Assembly (NCBI RefSeq): GCF_001857945.1
Contig: NZ_CP017773.1
Span: 23,694-87,693 of the forward strand
Length of the DNA stretch: 64,000 nucleotides
Direction: 5' to 3'
Origin: Paenibacillus crassostreae
Lineage (GTDB): Bacteria > Bacillota > Bacilli > Paenibacillales > Paenibacillaceae
Both the position numbers and the translations under genes were made by a program. Below are positions 44,322 to 52,462 of this stretch, one piece after another. How positions within the stretch are numbered: position 1 is the stretch's first letter; every line of letters starts with the position of its first letter. The notes under the pieces were generated by a model. It ran no database searches. It was given only the letters and a program-made list of their open reading frames with translations, and had not been told where the DNA came from.

Positions 44322-45155
44322 ATGACTCAAAAAATATATGAAATGGTTACAAAACGTATTCTAGAAATGTTAGATGCAGGTGTTATCCCATGGAGAAGGC
44401 CTTGGAGTGTAAATGGGGCTGTTAATTGGAAAACACAAAAACCGTATAGAGGGATTAACACGTTACTGCTAATGCCTGGAGAATATGCGACATTTAAGCA
44501 AATCGCAGAGGCAGGCGGAAAAGTTAAGAAAGGTGCTACATCGCATATCGTTGTGTTTTGGAAGTGGTTAGAGAAAGAAAACAAAGATTCGAACGAAAAA
44601 GAAAAAGTACCGTTGCTCCGTTTTTATCGGGTGTTTGATATTAAAACACAATGTGAAGGGCTTGAGAGCAAGCGGCAAGACGAAACTTTTGAACATGACC
44701 CTATCGTAGACGCTGAAGCTATCCAAACAGGTTATACTGATGCACCACCAATTTCTTTTTTATCTGGGCGGGCTTACTATATGCCGGCATCGGATCACAT
44801 CAGCATTCCACCATTGCAGGATTACCCAAAAGCCGAGGAATACTACTCGACTTTATTTCATGAAATGGTTCACAGCACGGGTCACCGTAGCCGCTTAAAT
44901 CGTCCAGGTATTGAGGAGTTCGCGGCGTTTGGAGATGAAAACTATTCGAAAGAAGAATTGATCGCTGAAATTGGCGCCGCTATGCTTTGCGCGAGTTGTG
45001 GAATAGATAATAGTACGATTGAAAACAGTGCGGCTTATATTGGTTCATGGCATCGGAAGTTAAAAAGTGAGCCGTCGTTAATTATACAAGCTGCTGGAAA
45101 AGCTCAACGGGCAGTTGATTATATATTAAATGTGACGTTTGAACAGGAAGCATGA
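44322..45155 (+). CDS. ArdC-family antirestriction protein
   Basis: A 277-residue protein. The N-terminal ArdC ssDNA-binding domain reads YEMVTKRILEMLDAGVIPWR, RPW, PYRGINTLLL, GGKVKKGA and VVFWKW. The C-terminal zincin domain has HEMVH (~180-184) followed by SKEELIAEIGAAML. ArdC-type proteins coat or protect entering single-stranded plasmid DNA and counter restriction. Its place after an inverted-repeat cluster fits a leading-region gene. It is complete. Confidence 0.9.
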   Translation: MTQKIYEMVTKRILEMLDAGVIPWRRPWSVNGAVNWKTQKPYRGINTLLLMPGEYATFKQIAEAGGKVKKGATSHIVVFWKWLEKENKDSNEKEKVPLLRFYRVFDIKTQCEGLESKRQDETFEHDPIVDAEAIQTGYTDAPPISFLSGRAYYMPASDHISIPPLQDYPKAEEYYSTLFHEMVHSTGHRSRLNRPGIEEFAAFGDENYSKEELIAEIGAAMLCASCGIDNSTIENSAAYIGSWHRKLKSEPSLIIQAAGKAQRAVDYILNVTFEQEA

Positions 45156-45163
45156 ATACTTGG

Positions 45164-45195
45164 TGCGGCTGGATGACAGCCGCAGTTTATTTTCT
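45164..45195 (+). terminator. Terminator after ardC
   Basis: TGCGGCTG-GATGA-CAGCCGCA is followed by GTTTATTTT. Confidence 0.8.
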
Positions 45196-45244
45196 GCTGA
45201 TCGGATAAGTGGGAACCATGGTATTTTACGTGAAAGTATCAGCG

Positions 45245-45266
45245 CCGGGGGGACTTGTCCCCCCGG
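45245..45266. other. Very GC-rich perfect hairpin
   Basis: CCGGGGGGAC-TT-GTCCCCCCGG, followed by ACCCCCC, stands out in an AT-rich context. It lies between ardC and the Spo0E-like gene and has no T run. Its role is unknown. Confidence 0.6.
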
Positions 45267-45347
45267 ACCCCCCATTTACTAAATACAAATCAAAACCATA
45301 AAAGAATGGTAGGCGCTATATAGGAGCTGTTTAGGAGGGTAGTTGAA

Positions 45348-45527
45348 TTGGAATTGAAAGAGTTAGGTTATTTGATTGAACAGGAACGCTGTATTTTAAA
45401 TATGTTGGCTCAACGTTATGGAGTTTTGGATCAGCGTACATTGGCTAAGTCTGAAGAAATTGATATTATGGTGAGTGAATATAACAGGCAGCGGATGCAG
45501 TTAGGGCAGAAGAAAAATAGTATTTAA
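45348..45527 (+). CDS. Spo0E-like aspartyl-phosphatase family protein
   Basis: A 59-residue protein with a TTG start eight bases after TTAGGAGGG. It shows the Spo0E-type helical hairpin (LGYLIEQERCILNMLAQ...) and a signature close to SQxLD (SEEIDIMVSEYNR; Asp within SEEID). Family members dephosphorylate Spo0A~P or related response regulators and delay sporulation. A plasmid copy could alter host sporulation timing. The signature is SEEID rather than SQELD, so activity is not certain. Confidence 0.7.
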   Translation: MELKELGYLIEQERCILNMLAQRYGVLDQRTLAKSEEIDIMVSEYNRQRMQLGQKKNSI

Positions 45528-45547
45528 ATATGGATTGAACAAAAGGT

Positions 45548-45586
45548 GGCCACCGACTGAGGGAGGTCTTCGGTCGGTGGTTCCTA
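45548..45586 (+). terminator. Hairpin terminator
   Basis: CCACCGAC pairs with GTCGGTGG. The same transcript-end style is seen after ardC. Confidence 0.6.
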
Positions 45587-45609
45587 TCTGCTGAAGGGAG
45601 AAAAATAGT

Positions 45610-46122
45610 ATGTTAACTTGCCCGTATTGTGGATCGATGATCGATATTAGTGGGGATATGTATTATTGTCTCTTTTGTGAAATAGAAGTGATGAAAGATA
45701 GGATCCAACAAGACGGAGCAAGAAGGCAAATTCATTTAGAGCAAAGGGCTTATTTGGAAGTTGTCAATCAGCCAACGTCAGAACTGATGAAAAGAGATAG
45801 CTATGCTTTGGTGTGTTTATTGCGGTTAGTTCGGCAGGAGCGAACCAAGGTCTATCATTTCCTTCATATTTTTAAAAAGGCGAATGAGCAACAGGACGAC
45901 TTTATCCAGGCTGCAGATGAGACAGGACGCGATTATGAATATTGGACGCGTAAGGTATGGATCCTTGAAAATATTTTACGTGAACGGATAGGATACTTTC
46001 CAGAGAGAATCACAGATGCATACTTGCAGGAAATGGCTAGGAATATAGAGAAATCAAACCGTAAACAAATGAAGATCGTTGCCCGTAAAGATAACAAATC
46101 AGGAAGCTCCTCAAATGACTAA
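45610..46122 (+). CDS. Zinc-ribbon hypothetical protein
   Basis: A 170-residue protein. An N-terminal ribbon (CPYCGSMI ... CLFCEIEV) is followed by a long helical region (LVCLLRLVRQERTKVYHFLH, RDYEYWTRKVWILENILRER) and a basic, Ser-rich tail. The helical part suggests a coiled coil. It is in the ardC neighbourhood and its role is unknown. Confidence 0.6.
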   Translation: MLTCPYCGSMIDISGDMYYCLFCEIEVMKDRIQQDGARRQIHLEQRAYLEVVNQPTSELMKRDSYALVCLLRLVRQERTKVYHFLHIFKKANEQQDDFIQAADETGRDYEYWTRKVWILENILRERIGYFPERITDAYLQEMARNIEKSNRKQMKIVARKDNKSGSSSND

Positions 46123-46237
46123 TAATCCTAGTGAGAGCTTTACTGGTTATTCAAGTGATCGATGGGAAAAGTGGTTCATCCCATTTATGCATTAAAAAGG
46201 GTATAATAAGAAAAAGAAATAATGGAGGTATTCCACC

Positions 46238-46486
46238 ATGGCTGTAAATCATAACGAAGCATTTAAATTGTTCGAGCAGTTGCCAGAAAGCGCGCAGCAA
46301 TCGACTGTTGACTTTATGAAATTTCTATCGATCCAAGGCCGTCCGGACTGGGATGACATTGCGCGAATGGAGCCCGATGACCTTCCACTTAGTGAAGAAG
46401 AAGAACGGCAGTTGGCCGATCAAGGAGGGTTTATCACGGGGGAGGACGCGAAGCGTGAGTTCAACCTTCAAGTTGATTTACCATAA
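46238..46486 (+). CDS. Antitoxin of a RelE-type pair
   Basis: An 82-residue acidic protein with AATGGAGGTATTCCACC before the ATG. LFEQLPESAQQSTVDFMKFL followed by an acidic C-terminus (EPDDLPLSEEEERQLAD) is typical of small type II antitoxins. It overlaps the toxin start by 32 bp. Confidence 0.75.
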   Translation: MAVNHNEAFKLFEQLPESAQQSTVDFMKFLSIQGRPDWDDIARMEPDDLPLSEEEERQLADQGGFITGEDAKREFNLQVDLP

Positions 46487-46715
46487 ACGGTCCTTAAAAT
46501 TTTTAGAGAAACAAGAGATGGCTGTTCAACAGCGGATCGCCAAAGCGCTAACCGGGCTTACGGTTCGTCCGCCGATCGGTGACATTAAACCACTGCAGGG
46601 CCGGGGAAGTCTGATGCGCCTGCGAGTAGGTACGTACCGAGTCGTATTTGAAGTGAACATAAGTGAAGAAACCGTCTATATTTGGACGATTGATAATCGT
46701 GGCGATGTCTATTAG
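46455..46715 (+). CDS. RelE/ParE-superfamily toxin
   Basis: The GTG after GGAGGACGCGAAGC gives 86 residues with the RelE-fold pattern YHKRSLKFLEKQEMAVQQRI, IKPLQGRGSLMRLRVGTYRV and VYIWTIDNRGDVY. The Arg residues around LMRLRVGTYR and the C-terminal Tyr match catalytic positions of RelE-type mRNA interferases. Translational overlap with the antitoxin supports a bona fide module. Confidence 0.85.
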   Translation: MSSTFKLIYHKRSLKFLEKQEMAVQQRIAKALTGLTVRPPIGDIKPLQGRGSLMRLRVGTYRVVFEVNISEETVYIWTIDNRGDVY

Positions 46716-46750
46716 TCACGTGTGAATATCTTAAAATACAATTGAACGGA

Positions 46751-46777
46751 TACCGGCCATATGGTCGGTTTTTTTTG
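46751..46777 (+). terminator. Terminator of the relBE-like pair
   Basis: ACCGGCC-ATA-TGGTCGGT is followed by eight T residues. Confidence 0.8.
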
Positions 46778-46804
46778 TTGGTTAACTTAGTAAACATATT
46801 TGGA

Positions 46805-46886
46805 TCCCCCGGTTCAGCGTCCCTAAATCCCAAGCGACCCCAAAAAAAACTTGGGTTCCAATGGGATTCTTAACGTGACTAGCAAT
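46805..46886. repeat. Structured repeat header R5 (no units)
   Basis: It starts TCCCCCGGTTCAGCGTCCC. AATCCCA pairs with TGGGATT, the inner hairpin is ACCCCAA/TTGGGT, and GTC pairs with GAC of GTGACTAGC. It follows the TA terminator by 28 bp. The remaining ~260 bp to the M48 gene are AT-rich, with no other element seen. Confidence 0.7.
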
Positions 46887-47151
46887 GGAGCCAAACCAAA
46901 AATTATGAAGCAATTCAATGAATGAGTGATCAGTATTGAATGATAATGTGTGATTTACAAATAATTGATTCTGCTAATTACAAATTTAAACAAATTGAGG
47001 TAAGATTAGTGAATGAGATTGTAGTGCTTATGGACTAGTGAAAAGACCTATTCCTACATTCTTTCTACATAACAAATGAAGGGAGTTATTAAAACCCGTG
47101 TTTAATAATGTGACTATGGATTAAAGATTTAAAAGAATAAATAAGAAGGGA

Positions 47152-48144
47152 ATGATTTGTATAATTAGAGTATTCGATAAAGAATATAAAGAAAGTCTAT
47201 CTTGGGGCAAAGGATATGTAAGATACGGTAAGGGGAGAATTAAAACTGCATCTGTATTATTAATGTCCATGTTTAGTTCCTCAATCGTTATAATTGCTCT
47301 CTCACTTGGAACCTGGATCTATATATTTCCAATATTTATAGCTCTACAATTAATAATTTCTACATATAATTTAATGACTTATAGAGGTAAATACTTAAAG
47401 AGAGACAATGTTAGGCAGATTGGATTCGCTGATAATAAAAGTTTTGTTGGTTCTGACCGAGAAAAACAAGTTTATCTATTTGTGTTAGAGCTTGCGGATA
47501 AACTTAATCTAAAGAGTCTCCCGAAAGTTGCTATTGAGCATATAAATGTGATGAATGCATATGCGATTGGTTCATCTAGAAATAAAGGGCTAATAATAAT
47601 AACATCTGCAACTATGCAGCATATGTCAATGAATACAATATTATCAACGGTTTCACACGAAATGGCTCATATAGTGAATGGTGATTGTGTGAGACAGATG
47701 ATTGTGAATAATATGGCGTATGCAGCATCTATATTATTAGGAATTCCCATTAAGATTGTAACATGGCCAATTGCAGTGACCATCGAAGAGTGGTTAGGTA
47801 TTAATTATATCTCATATTTGATTCAATTTATTTTTGGCATATTAGTCGATTATGTTCTAATGTCTGTTATGAATTTATTCGTTTTAGCTTATTCCAGAAG
47901 AAGAGAGTTCAGGGCAGACTTGCTAGAGGCGAAAATATTGGGAAGAGATATAGCAATTGCAGCAATTAATGAATGGAGTGCTATTGGCAATCCTCATACA
48001 AAGGTTGAGAATGCAACCATGGCATTCATTGGTAATTTAAAGCGTTTTGATATTTTTTCAACTCATCCAAGCTGGAAGCGTCGTAAAGAATATATTGAAA
48101 GAAAGCTACGGAAATATGACGGCAACTTAATGAATAAGTCATAA
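47152..48144 (+). CDS. Membrane M48-family zinc metallopeptidase (HtpX-like)
   Basis: A 330-residue protein with two N-terminal membrane helices (~32-72) and one or two more at ~190-250. HEMAH (169-173) supplies two zinc ligands and the catalytic Glu; REFRAD near 262 holds the third ligand. N(A)YAIG and SATMQHMS before the site match the family. HtpX-like proteases degrade damaged or specific membrane proteins. The ribosome site (AAGGG) is very close to the ATG, so initiation may be weak or begin elsewhere. Confidence 0.85.
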   Translation: MICIIRVFDKEYKESLSWGKGYVRYGKGRIKTASVLLMSMFSSSIVIIALSLGTWIYIFPIFIALQLIISTYNLMTYRGKYLKRDNVRQIGFADNKSFVGSDREKQVYLFVLELADKLNLKSLPKVAIEHINVMNAYAIGSSRNKGLIIITSATMQHMSMNTILSTVSHEMAHIVNGDCVRQMIVNNMAYAASILLGIPIKIVTWPIAVTIEEWLGINYISYLIQFIFGILVDYVLMSVMNLFVLAYSRRREFRADLLEAKILGRDIAIAAINEWSAIGNPHTKVENATMAFIGNLKRFDIFSTHPSWKRRKEYIERKLRKYDGNLMNKS

Positions 48145-48168
48145 ATGAGAAAGGAAGATATTTAACAT

Positions 48169-48642
48169 ATGTATCCTAGAACTATAACTGAACTAAATCA
48201 GATACGGGAAGAGTGCAAGTCTATGGTTTCAAAGTGAGCGACTGTATCTGCTGGAGCAGCTGTTGTCCCTGTGCCTGGGGCTGATGTAGCGGCAGACGTA
48301 GCTATTATGCTTGAGCTCCTTCCTGCAATTAATCGAAAATTTGGTTTAACTCCAGAGCAGATTGATCAGCTTGATTCAGTCAAAAGCAAAAATTCTTATT
48401 ATTATCACTTCAATAGGAAGTCAATTAATTGGAAAAGAATTAACGAAAGAAATTGTAGTCAAATTACTTAAAAAGTAGGAATTCATGTAACGGTTAAACA
48501 AGTATATAAATTTATTCCATTTGTAGGACAAGCCGTTTCTGCTGGAATTAGTTTTGGAGCAATGAAGTGCCTTGGCAATTCACATATTGATGACTGTTAT
48601 CAAGTATGCAAAAAGATTATCGACATAGAGCAGTCAGCTTAA
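48169..48642 (+). pseudogene. Glycine-zipper (DUF697-like) gene with three lesions
   Basis: Starting at MYPRTITELNQIREECK, the frame meets TGA at 48235-48237, continues (SAGAAVVPVPGADVAADVA...), shifts by one near 48390 in an A-rich run, then shifts back near 48470 (deletion in a run of A) and ends in frame. Reassembled, the ~157-residue product has two PxPG/AxVPxG membrane-hairpin motifs (VVPVPGAD and FIPFVGQAVSAG) as in DUF697/YcjF-like proteins. Confidence 0.65.
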
Positions 48643-48712
48643 CGGATTTATACTTATAACATTTTAGCTATTATTGCAAGTGATAATAAACCAACTTGGA
48701 GGATCATCCATT

Positions 48713-49606
48713 ATGAAAAAAGTATTAATATTAAGTGTCATAACTTCGATCATACTATTACTCTCTGGTTGTGGTGAACGTATGGTTCAATGGTCTGAGA
48801 CTACGAGTAACAAAATGGAAGAGTCTGGTAAGAGTGCTGGTGATAATATTAGAGAGAAAGGAGAGGGAGTTTCGGAAAAATTAGATACTTATTCTCAGGA
48901 TACAGAGGCTACTAATGAAGGTTTTAAAGAGGAAGCTAAACCGAATGATGAAACAGAGCAAGGTATTACTACGCAACCTTCAAACACGCCGGATGCAAGC
49001 CCTACAGAATCACCAAAGGTTGCTGAGAAGAAAGACGCTCTTAGGTGGAATAAAGAGGATAAGGCTGTAATGTCCAATCATAATATTAAGTATGCTGTAA
49101 AACTTCTTACAGATAATGCATATGAGTTTTCTGAATATACCTATGCAGAACAATTTGATAGACTGACAAAAAGCCCTAGTAACTATTATGGGAAAATTAT
49201 TAGCATTGCAGGCACGGTATCTGAGATTACTCCCATTACAAAAGATTTTGATACAAAATATAGAACAACTCTGTATGCTGATGCTATCAGGTCGCTATTA
49301 ATTATAGATGTTCAAGGTTCGAGTAATGATAACAATCGTTCGATCTTAGTTTATTCAACCCAAACAAATGATAAGTTTTTGTTGAATGCCGAATATAGTA
49401 TTTCTGGATTTCTTGTTGGTACAGATACGACTAAGCTCACTGTGCATTTACAGGGTCAAACCGAAACAAATTATGTTGAACTTCCTGTGATAGTACCAGA
49501 TAAAGAACTTGTTTATCCTATGCCTCATGAAGAATATATCAATGGTTATCTTGGTGCGTATAGTGATGATGAGTTTTTAAAAAAAATGCTAGATGAACTT
49601 CACTAG
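48713..49606 (+). CDS. Lipoprotein with OB-like C-terminal domain
   Basis: The ATG after CTTGGAGGATCATCCATT gives 297 residues. Signal peptide MKKVLILSVITSIILLLSGC ends in a lipobox. Residues ~25-115 are low complexity (Glu, Thr, Ser, Pro). The C-terminal ~170 residues include YYGKIISIAGTVSEITP and SILVYSTQTNDKF, resembling an OB/tRNA_anti-like fold in exported proteins. Its partner is unknown. It has its own terminator. Confidence 0.75.
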   Translation: MKKVLILSVITSIILLLSGCGERMVQWSETTSNKMEESGKSAGDNIREKGEGVSEKLDTYSQDTEATNEGFKEEAKPNDETEQGITTQPSNTPDASPTESPKVAEKKDALRWNKEDKAVMSNHNIKYAVKLLTDNAYEFSEYTYAEQFDRLTKSPSNYYGKIISIAGTVSEITPITKDFDTKYRTTLYADAIRSLLIIDVQGSSNDNNRSILVYSTQTNDKFLLNAEYSISGFLVGTDTTKLTVHLQGQTETNYVELPVIVPDKELVYPMPHEEYINGYLGAYSDDEFLKKMLDELH

Positions 49607-49607
49607 T

Positions 49608-49643
49608 GAAAAGAATGAGAGAATATCCTCTCATTCTTTTTTG
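49608..49643 (+). terminator. Rho-independent terminator
   Basis: AAAGAATGAGAG pairs with CTCTCATTCTTT around ~6 nt and is followed by TTT. Confidence 0.85.
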
Positions 49644-49679
49644 ATTACATATATAAATTCGATTAAGCATATTTCTTCA

Positions 49680-49886
49680 TTATTCAAATTGTATTAGATC
49701 AAAAAGACAAGGTAACCTATCGATTTTCCAATTAACTGGTATAGTAACTGGATTTACTCCAAGCTTATGAATTTCTTTAAAGTACCGATAGAACCTTGCT
49801 GTAAACTGTACAAGGGAGTGAAGGCCATGGTTTGAGAAGTAGCTGTAATCTGTGGTAGAGGATGGGTCATAGGGACCGCAACCCAT
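49680..49886 (-). CDS. Uncertain small frame after parR
   Basis: A 68-residue frame (MGCGPYDPSSTTDYSYFSNH...) with no ribosome site. The open frame extends upstream past the ATG (PERINGQLLFELRSW) into the parR 3' end in another phase, so it may be the tail of a displaced gene. It is on the same strand as parMR and within the same possible transcript. Confidence 0.3.
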   Translation of the reverse strand: MGCGPYDPSSTTDYSYFSNHGLHSLVQFTARFYRYFKEIHKLGVNPVTIPVNWKIDRLPCLFDLIQFE

Positions 49887-49918
49887 CCAAGAGCGAAGCT
49901 CAAATAGCAGTTGACCGT

Positions 49919-50179
49919 TTATTCGTTCAGGCGTGTAGATATAGCTTGACCACCAAACCCGGGAGGTAGCCGTCTACGATCAGATTGCTGCTGATTTTGA
50001 GGCGATTGTATATAGGTTTCAGGAGAGCTTGATGAATTATTATTTTGCAAACTATTAATATAATGGGTTGCGGCAAATTTAAGAAATCCAGCGGAATTGC
50101 CAAATTTCTTCATGGCAGCAAGAATATCTGCATGTTTATCTGTATCAAAGGTTACTTCGATTCTCTTCTTATCGCCCAC
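49919..50179 (-). CDS. parR: ParR-like DNA-binding adaptor of the ParM operon
   Basis: An 86-residue protein six bases after the actin gene. The N-terminal ~45 residues (KKRIEVTFDTDKHADILAAM, FGNSAGFLKFAATHYIN) form a ribbon-helix-helix. The rest is disordered, rich in Ser/Gln/Asn, and ends basic. In ParM systems such adaptors bind the centromere and link it to filaments. The name rests on fold and position, since ParR sequences are poorly conserved. Confidence 0.75.
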   Translation of the reverse strand: MGDKKRIEVTFDTDKHADILAAMKKFGNSAGFLKFAATHYINSLQNNNSSSSPETYIQSPQNQQQSDRRRLPPGFGGQAISTRLNE

Positions 50180-50185
50180 CGCGTA

Positions 50186-51322
50186 TCACTCCGATCTAGT
50201 TGTAACCAAAGCTTTAGCATACTTGTAAAAACCTAAAACATTAGCAATTTCTGAGTCTGCAACGAATTTTGAATACTTGTATTGTTCTTTTATATCTTCT
50301 TGTTTGATTAGATTTGAGCCACCGCCGGTAAATAACATAGTATCTACTCTAAGACTTCCCTTAAGAGTGGTATTTATAGTGTTAAGAACTTCTCTAGTGA
50401 ATTTAATAATAGCTTTGTTAACGTATGCTGTAATAGGGAAAGATTCGTTTTTATTGGGTCTGAAGAAGTACCCTTCTGAGGTATTTCCTTCTCTTAAAAT
50501 ACGTTCTACCTCGAATGATGTAATCCCCTTTATTCCGGCATCAGTGGCTAGGTTAACAACTCGGTCATATATCTCATATGCCCCTGTAGGTTTTTGATTT
50601 CGAGGGTTACTCAAATTCATATTTTTTAGAGTATCTATAAGTAGTGTGCCGCCTCCAATATCTACGACAACAACCTGTTCATCAAGTAAGCTCGCATTCT
50701 CTTCTCTTACATATCCTTCAAAATCCAATACTTCATTATAAGCTGTTCCAACAGGCTGTGGATTGACATGTACTTCTTTGACACGAATATTTAAACTCTC
50801 ATTGTTTACAGTAATATTATGATCACCTAGAAGCGTTTGAGTAATATCTTGAACAGCTGTTCCGTTAAAGTCATCTGTAGGAACTCCTGTAGAAACAATA
50901 ACCTCTAATATCCCCGTTTTAGCTTCTTCATAATCCCGTGCTAGTTCGGCAAGCGAAAAATCCGTTAGTAAGCGGAATTCGTGCTTTTTGTACCTATTTT
51001 CGAAGCCGATCGTGCTTATAAACTTATCTTCCGCATGTACCAAGTGTAAATCGTTACCCCAGGCATAGGAGAAATCCTTATCTGTACCTGATGTGTACTT
51101 ATCAAGTTGTAAAGGTTTATCCGATGCTATAGCTGTACGTTGATCTCCAAGATCATCATAATCCAAAAAGTGTGATGGTAACACTTTCGCCCCGATTGAT
51201 TCGACGATACTTTTATCACTGTTCTTTTTACCAGAAGCTTCAGCTTCCCTCTTGATCTCTAGCGTTTTCTCGGATACCAATTTAACTTGTTTGTTACCTA
51301 AATCTAGCGAAAAAATCACCAT
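50186..51322 (-). CDS. parM: ParM-like plasmid-segregation actin
   Basis: A 378-residue protein with actin-fold phosphate motifs: FSLDLGNKQVKLV at the N-terminus, VVVVDIGGGTLLIDTL (~215-230), LFTGGGSNLI (~335) and connecting segments such as STGVPTDDF. It should form ATP-dependent filaments that push plasmid copies apart. It is transcribed away from parA across the shared repeat region at 51.4 kb. The closest relatives are probably Bacillus/Paenibacillus Alp-type actins. Confidence 0.88.
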   Translation of the reverse strand: MVIFSLDLGNKQVKLVSEKTLEIKREAEASGKKNSDKSIVESIGAKVLPSHFLDYDDLGDQRTAIASDKPLQLDKYTSGTDKDFSYAWGNDLHLVHAEDKFISTIGFENRYKKHEFRLLTDFSLAELARDYEEAKTGILEVIVSTGVPTDDFNGTAVQDITQTLLGDHNITVNNESLNIRVKEVHVNPQPVGTAYNEVLDFEGYVREENASLLDEQVVVVDIGGGTLLIDTLKNMNLSNPRNQKPTGAYEIYDRVVNLATDAGIKGITSFEVERILREGNTSEGYFFRPNKNESFPITAYVNKAIIKFTREVLNTINTTLKGSLRVDTMLFTGGGSNLIKQEDIKEQYKYSKFVADSEIANVLGFYKYAKALVTTRSE

Positions 51323-51366
51323 ATGTTCTTCATCCTTTCATTTCTAAATAATGATAGTTTATATAA

Positions 51367-51525
51367 TACCGGTAAAACACCGGTATGTCAAAGTTATAAC
51401 TAAAAAAGTACTGGTTTAAATACGGTATTATATTATTAGTATTCACATTAATACCGGTATTTATACGTTAATTAAAATTATATATATACTTTTAATAGTC
51501 AATATACCGGTAATATAACGGTATT
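51367..51525. other. Centromere-like repeats (ACCGGT sites)
   Basis: Six ACCGGTA-type sites lie in 160 bp of very AT-rich DNA: TACCGGTA (51367), CACCGGTAT (51378), TACTGGT (51409), ATACGGTAT (51420), the palindrome ATACCGGTAT (51451) and TACCGGTA...AACGGTATT (51505-51525). They sit in the promoter region of parM, where ParR normally binds (parC), and they also lie upstream of parA. Confidence 0.75.
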
Positions 51526-51604
51526 TTGTCTATTGATAAATTGAATAACTAGAAGCAATCTATTGTATTTGAAACAGCCAATGTGGTAAATTTGAAACAG
51601 AAAA

Positions 51605-51614
51605 ACTGAACAGT
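51605..51614 (+). promoter_or_regulatory. ACTGAACAGT dyad upstream of parA
   Basis: AAAACTGAACAGTTAA lies ~55 bp before the parA start. The same dyad recurs six times inside the downstream ParB-like gene. It is a candidate operator and parS-type site for that protein. Confidence 0.55.
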
Positions 51615-51667
51615 TAATATGAACATAATGTTTATTATATTTTATTTGCTCGGAGAGGACGGATTTT

Positions 51668-52462
51668 GTGAGTATTATTTACGCAGTTTCAGCGAATAAA
51701 GGTGGCGTGGGGAAAACAAGTTTTGTTACAAATATGGCTGCTGCTATTGTACAAAAGCAACCAAAGGTTCGTGTTTTGATTGTTGATACAGATGCTCAAG
51801 GGAATGCATCACTGGCTTTTGGAAAGAATCCTAAAAGTTACGAAGATACAATATATGATGTATTAACTGGTGGGAAGAACATTGAGGATATAGTCGTTAA
51901 TTTAGCCGAACGCTTAGATCTACTCCCTTCCAATGTGGATATGGATTTTTTAGATTTTGATGTACTAACAAACCAAGATAAGTATAAGAAGCCATTCCAT
52001 CTATTGAAAGATCCATTAGATCGTATCAAGGATAATTATGATTATATTTTTATTGATACTCCGCCAGCAATGGGTCTTACTGCTGGTAATGTGTTGGTAG
52101 CTGCAGATCGTGTGATCATCCCCTTTTCACCGGAAACCTTTGCTGTATCCGGGATTGTAAGGGTTATCGATGCAATTAATGATTTCCGCCAGAAACAAAA
52201 CCCGAACCTTGAAATTGATGGCATTGTCGGAATGATGGTGGATTCTAGAACGGTCCTACACTCTGAAATGTTAGCTAAGGCACGACAATATTGCGATCAA
52301 CATGAACATCATATGTACACTACAATTATCCCTAGATCTATTCGTTTTGCTAGTGCTACCGCTTATGATGGTATACCTGCAGTGATGTCTGATGCAAATA
52401 ATTCGATAGTAGCTGCTTATTTTGAATTAATGGAGGAGGTTTTAGCTCATGGCCAGAAATAA
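51668..52462 (+). CDS. parA: ParA-family partition ATPase
   Basis: A 264-residue protein starting at GTG after GGAGAGGACGG. It has the deviant Walker A KGGVGKTS (~10-17), Walker A' DTDAQGNASL, and Walker B YIFIDTPPAMG. There is no N-terminal HTH, so it is a short, type Ib-like ParA. It overlaps the ParB-like gene by 14 bp. It forms DNA-bound gradients that move plasmids. This is the second partition ATPase class on the replicon, beside ParM. Confidence 0.93.
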   Translation: MSIIYAVSANKGGVGKTSFVTNMAAAIVQKQPKVRVLIVDTDAQGNASLAFGKNPKSYEDTIYDVLTGGKNIEDIVVNLAERLDLLPSNVDMDFLDFDVLTNQDKYKKPFHLLKDPLDRIKDNYDYIFIDTPPAMGLTAGNVLVAADRVIIPFSPETFAVSGIVRVIDAINDFRQKQNPNLEIDGIVGMMVDSRTVLHSEMLAKARQYCDQHEHHMYTTIIPRSIRFASATAYDGIPAVMSDANNSIVAAYFELMEEVLAHGQK

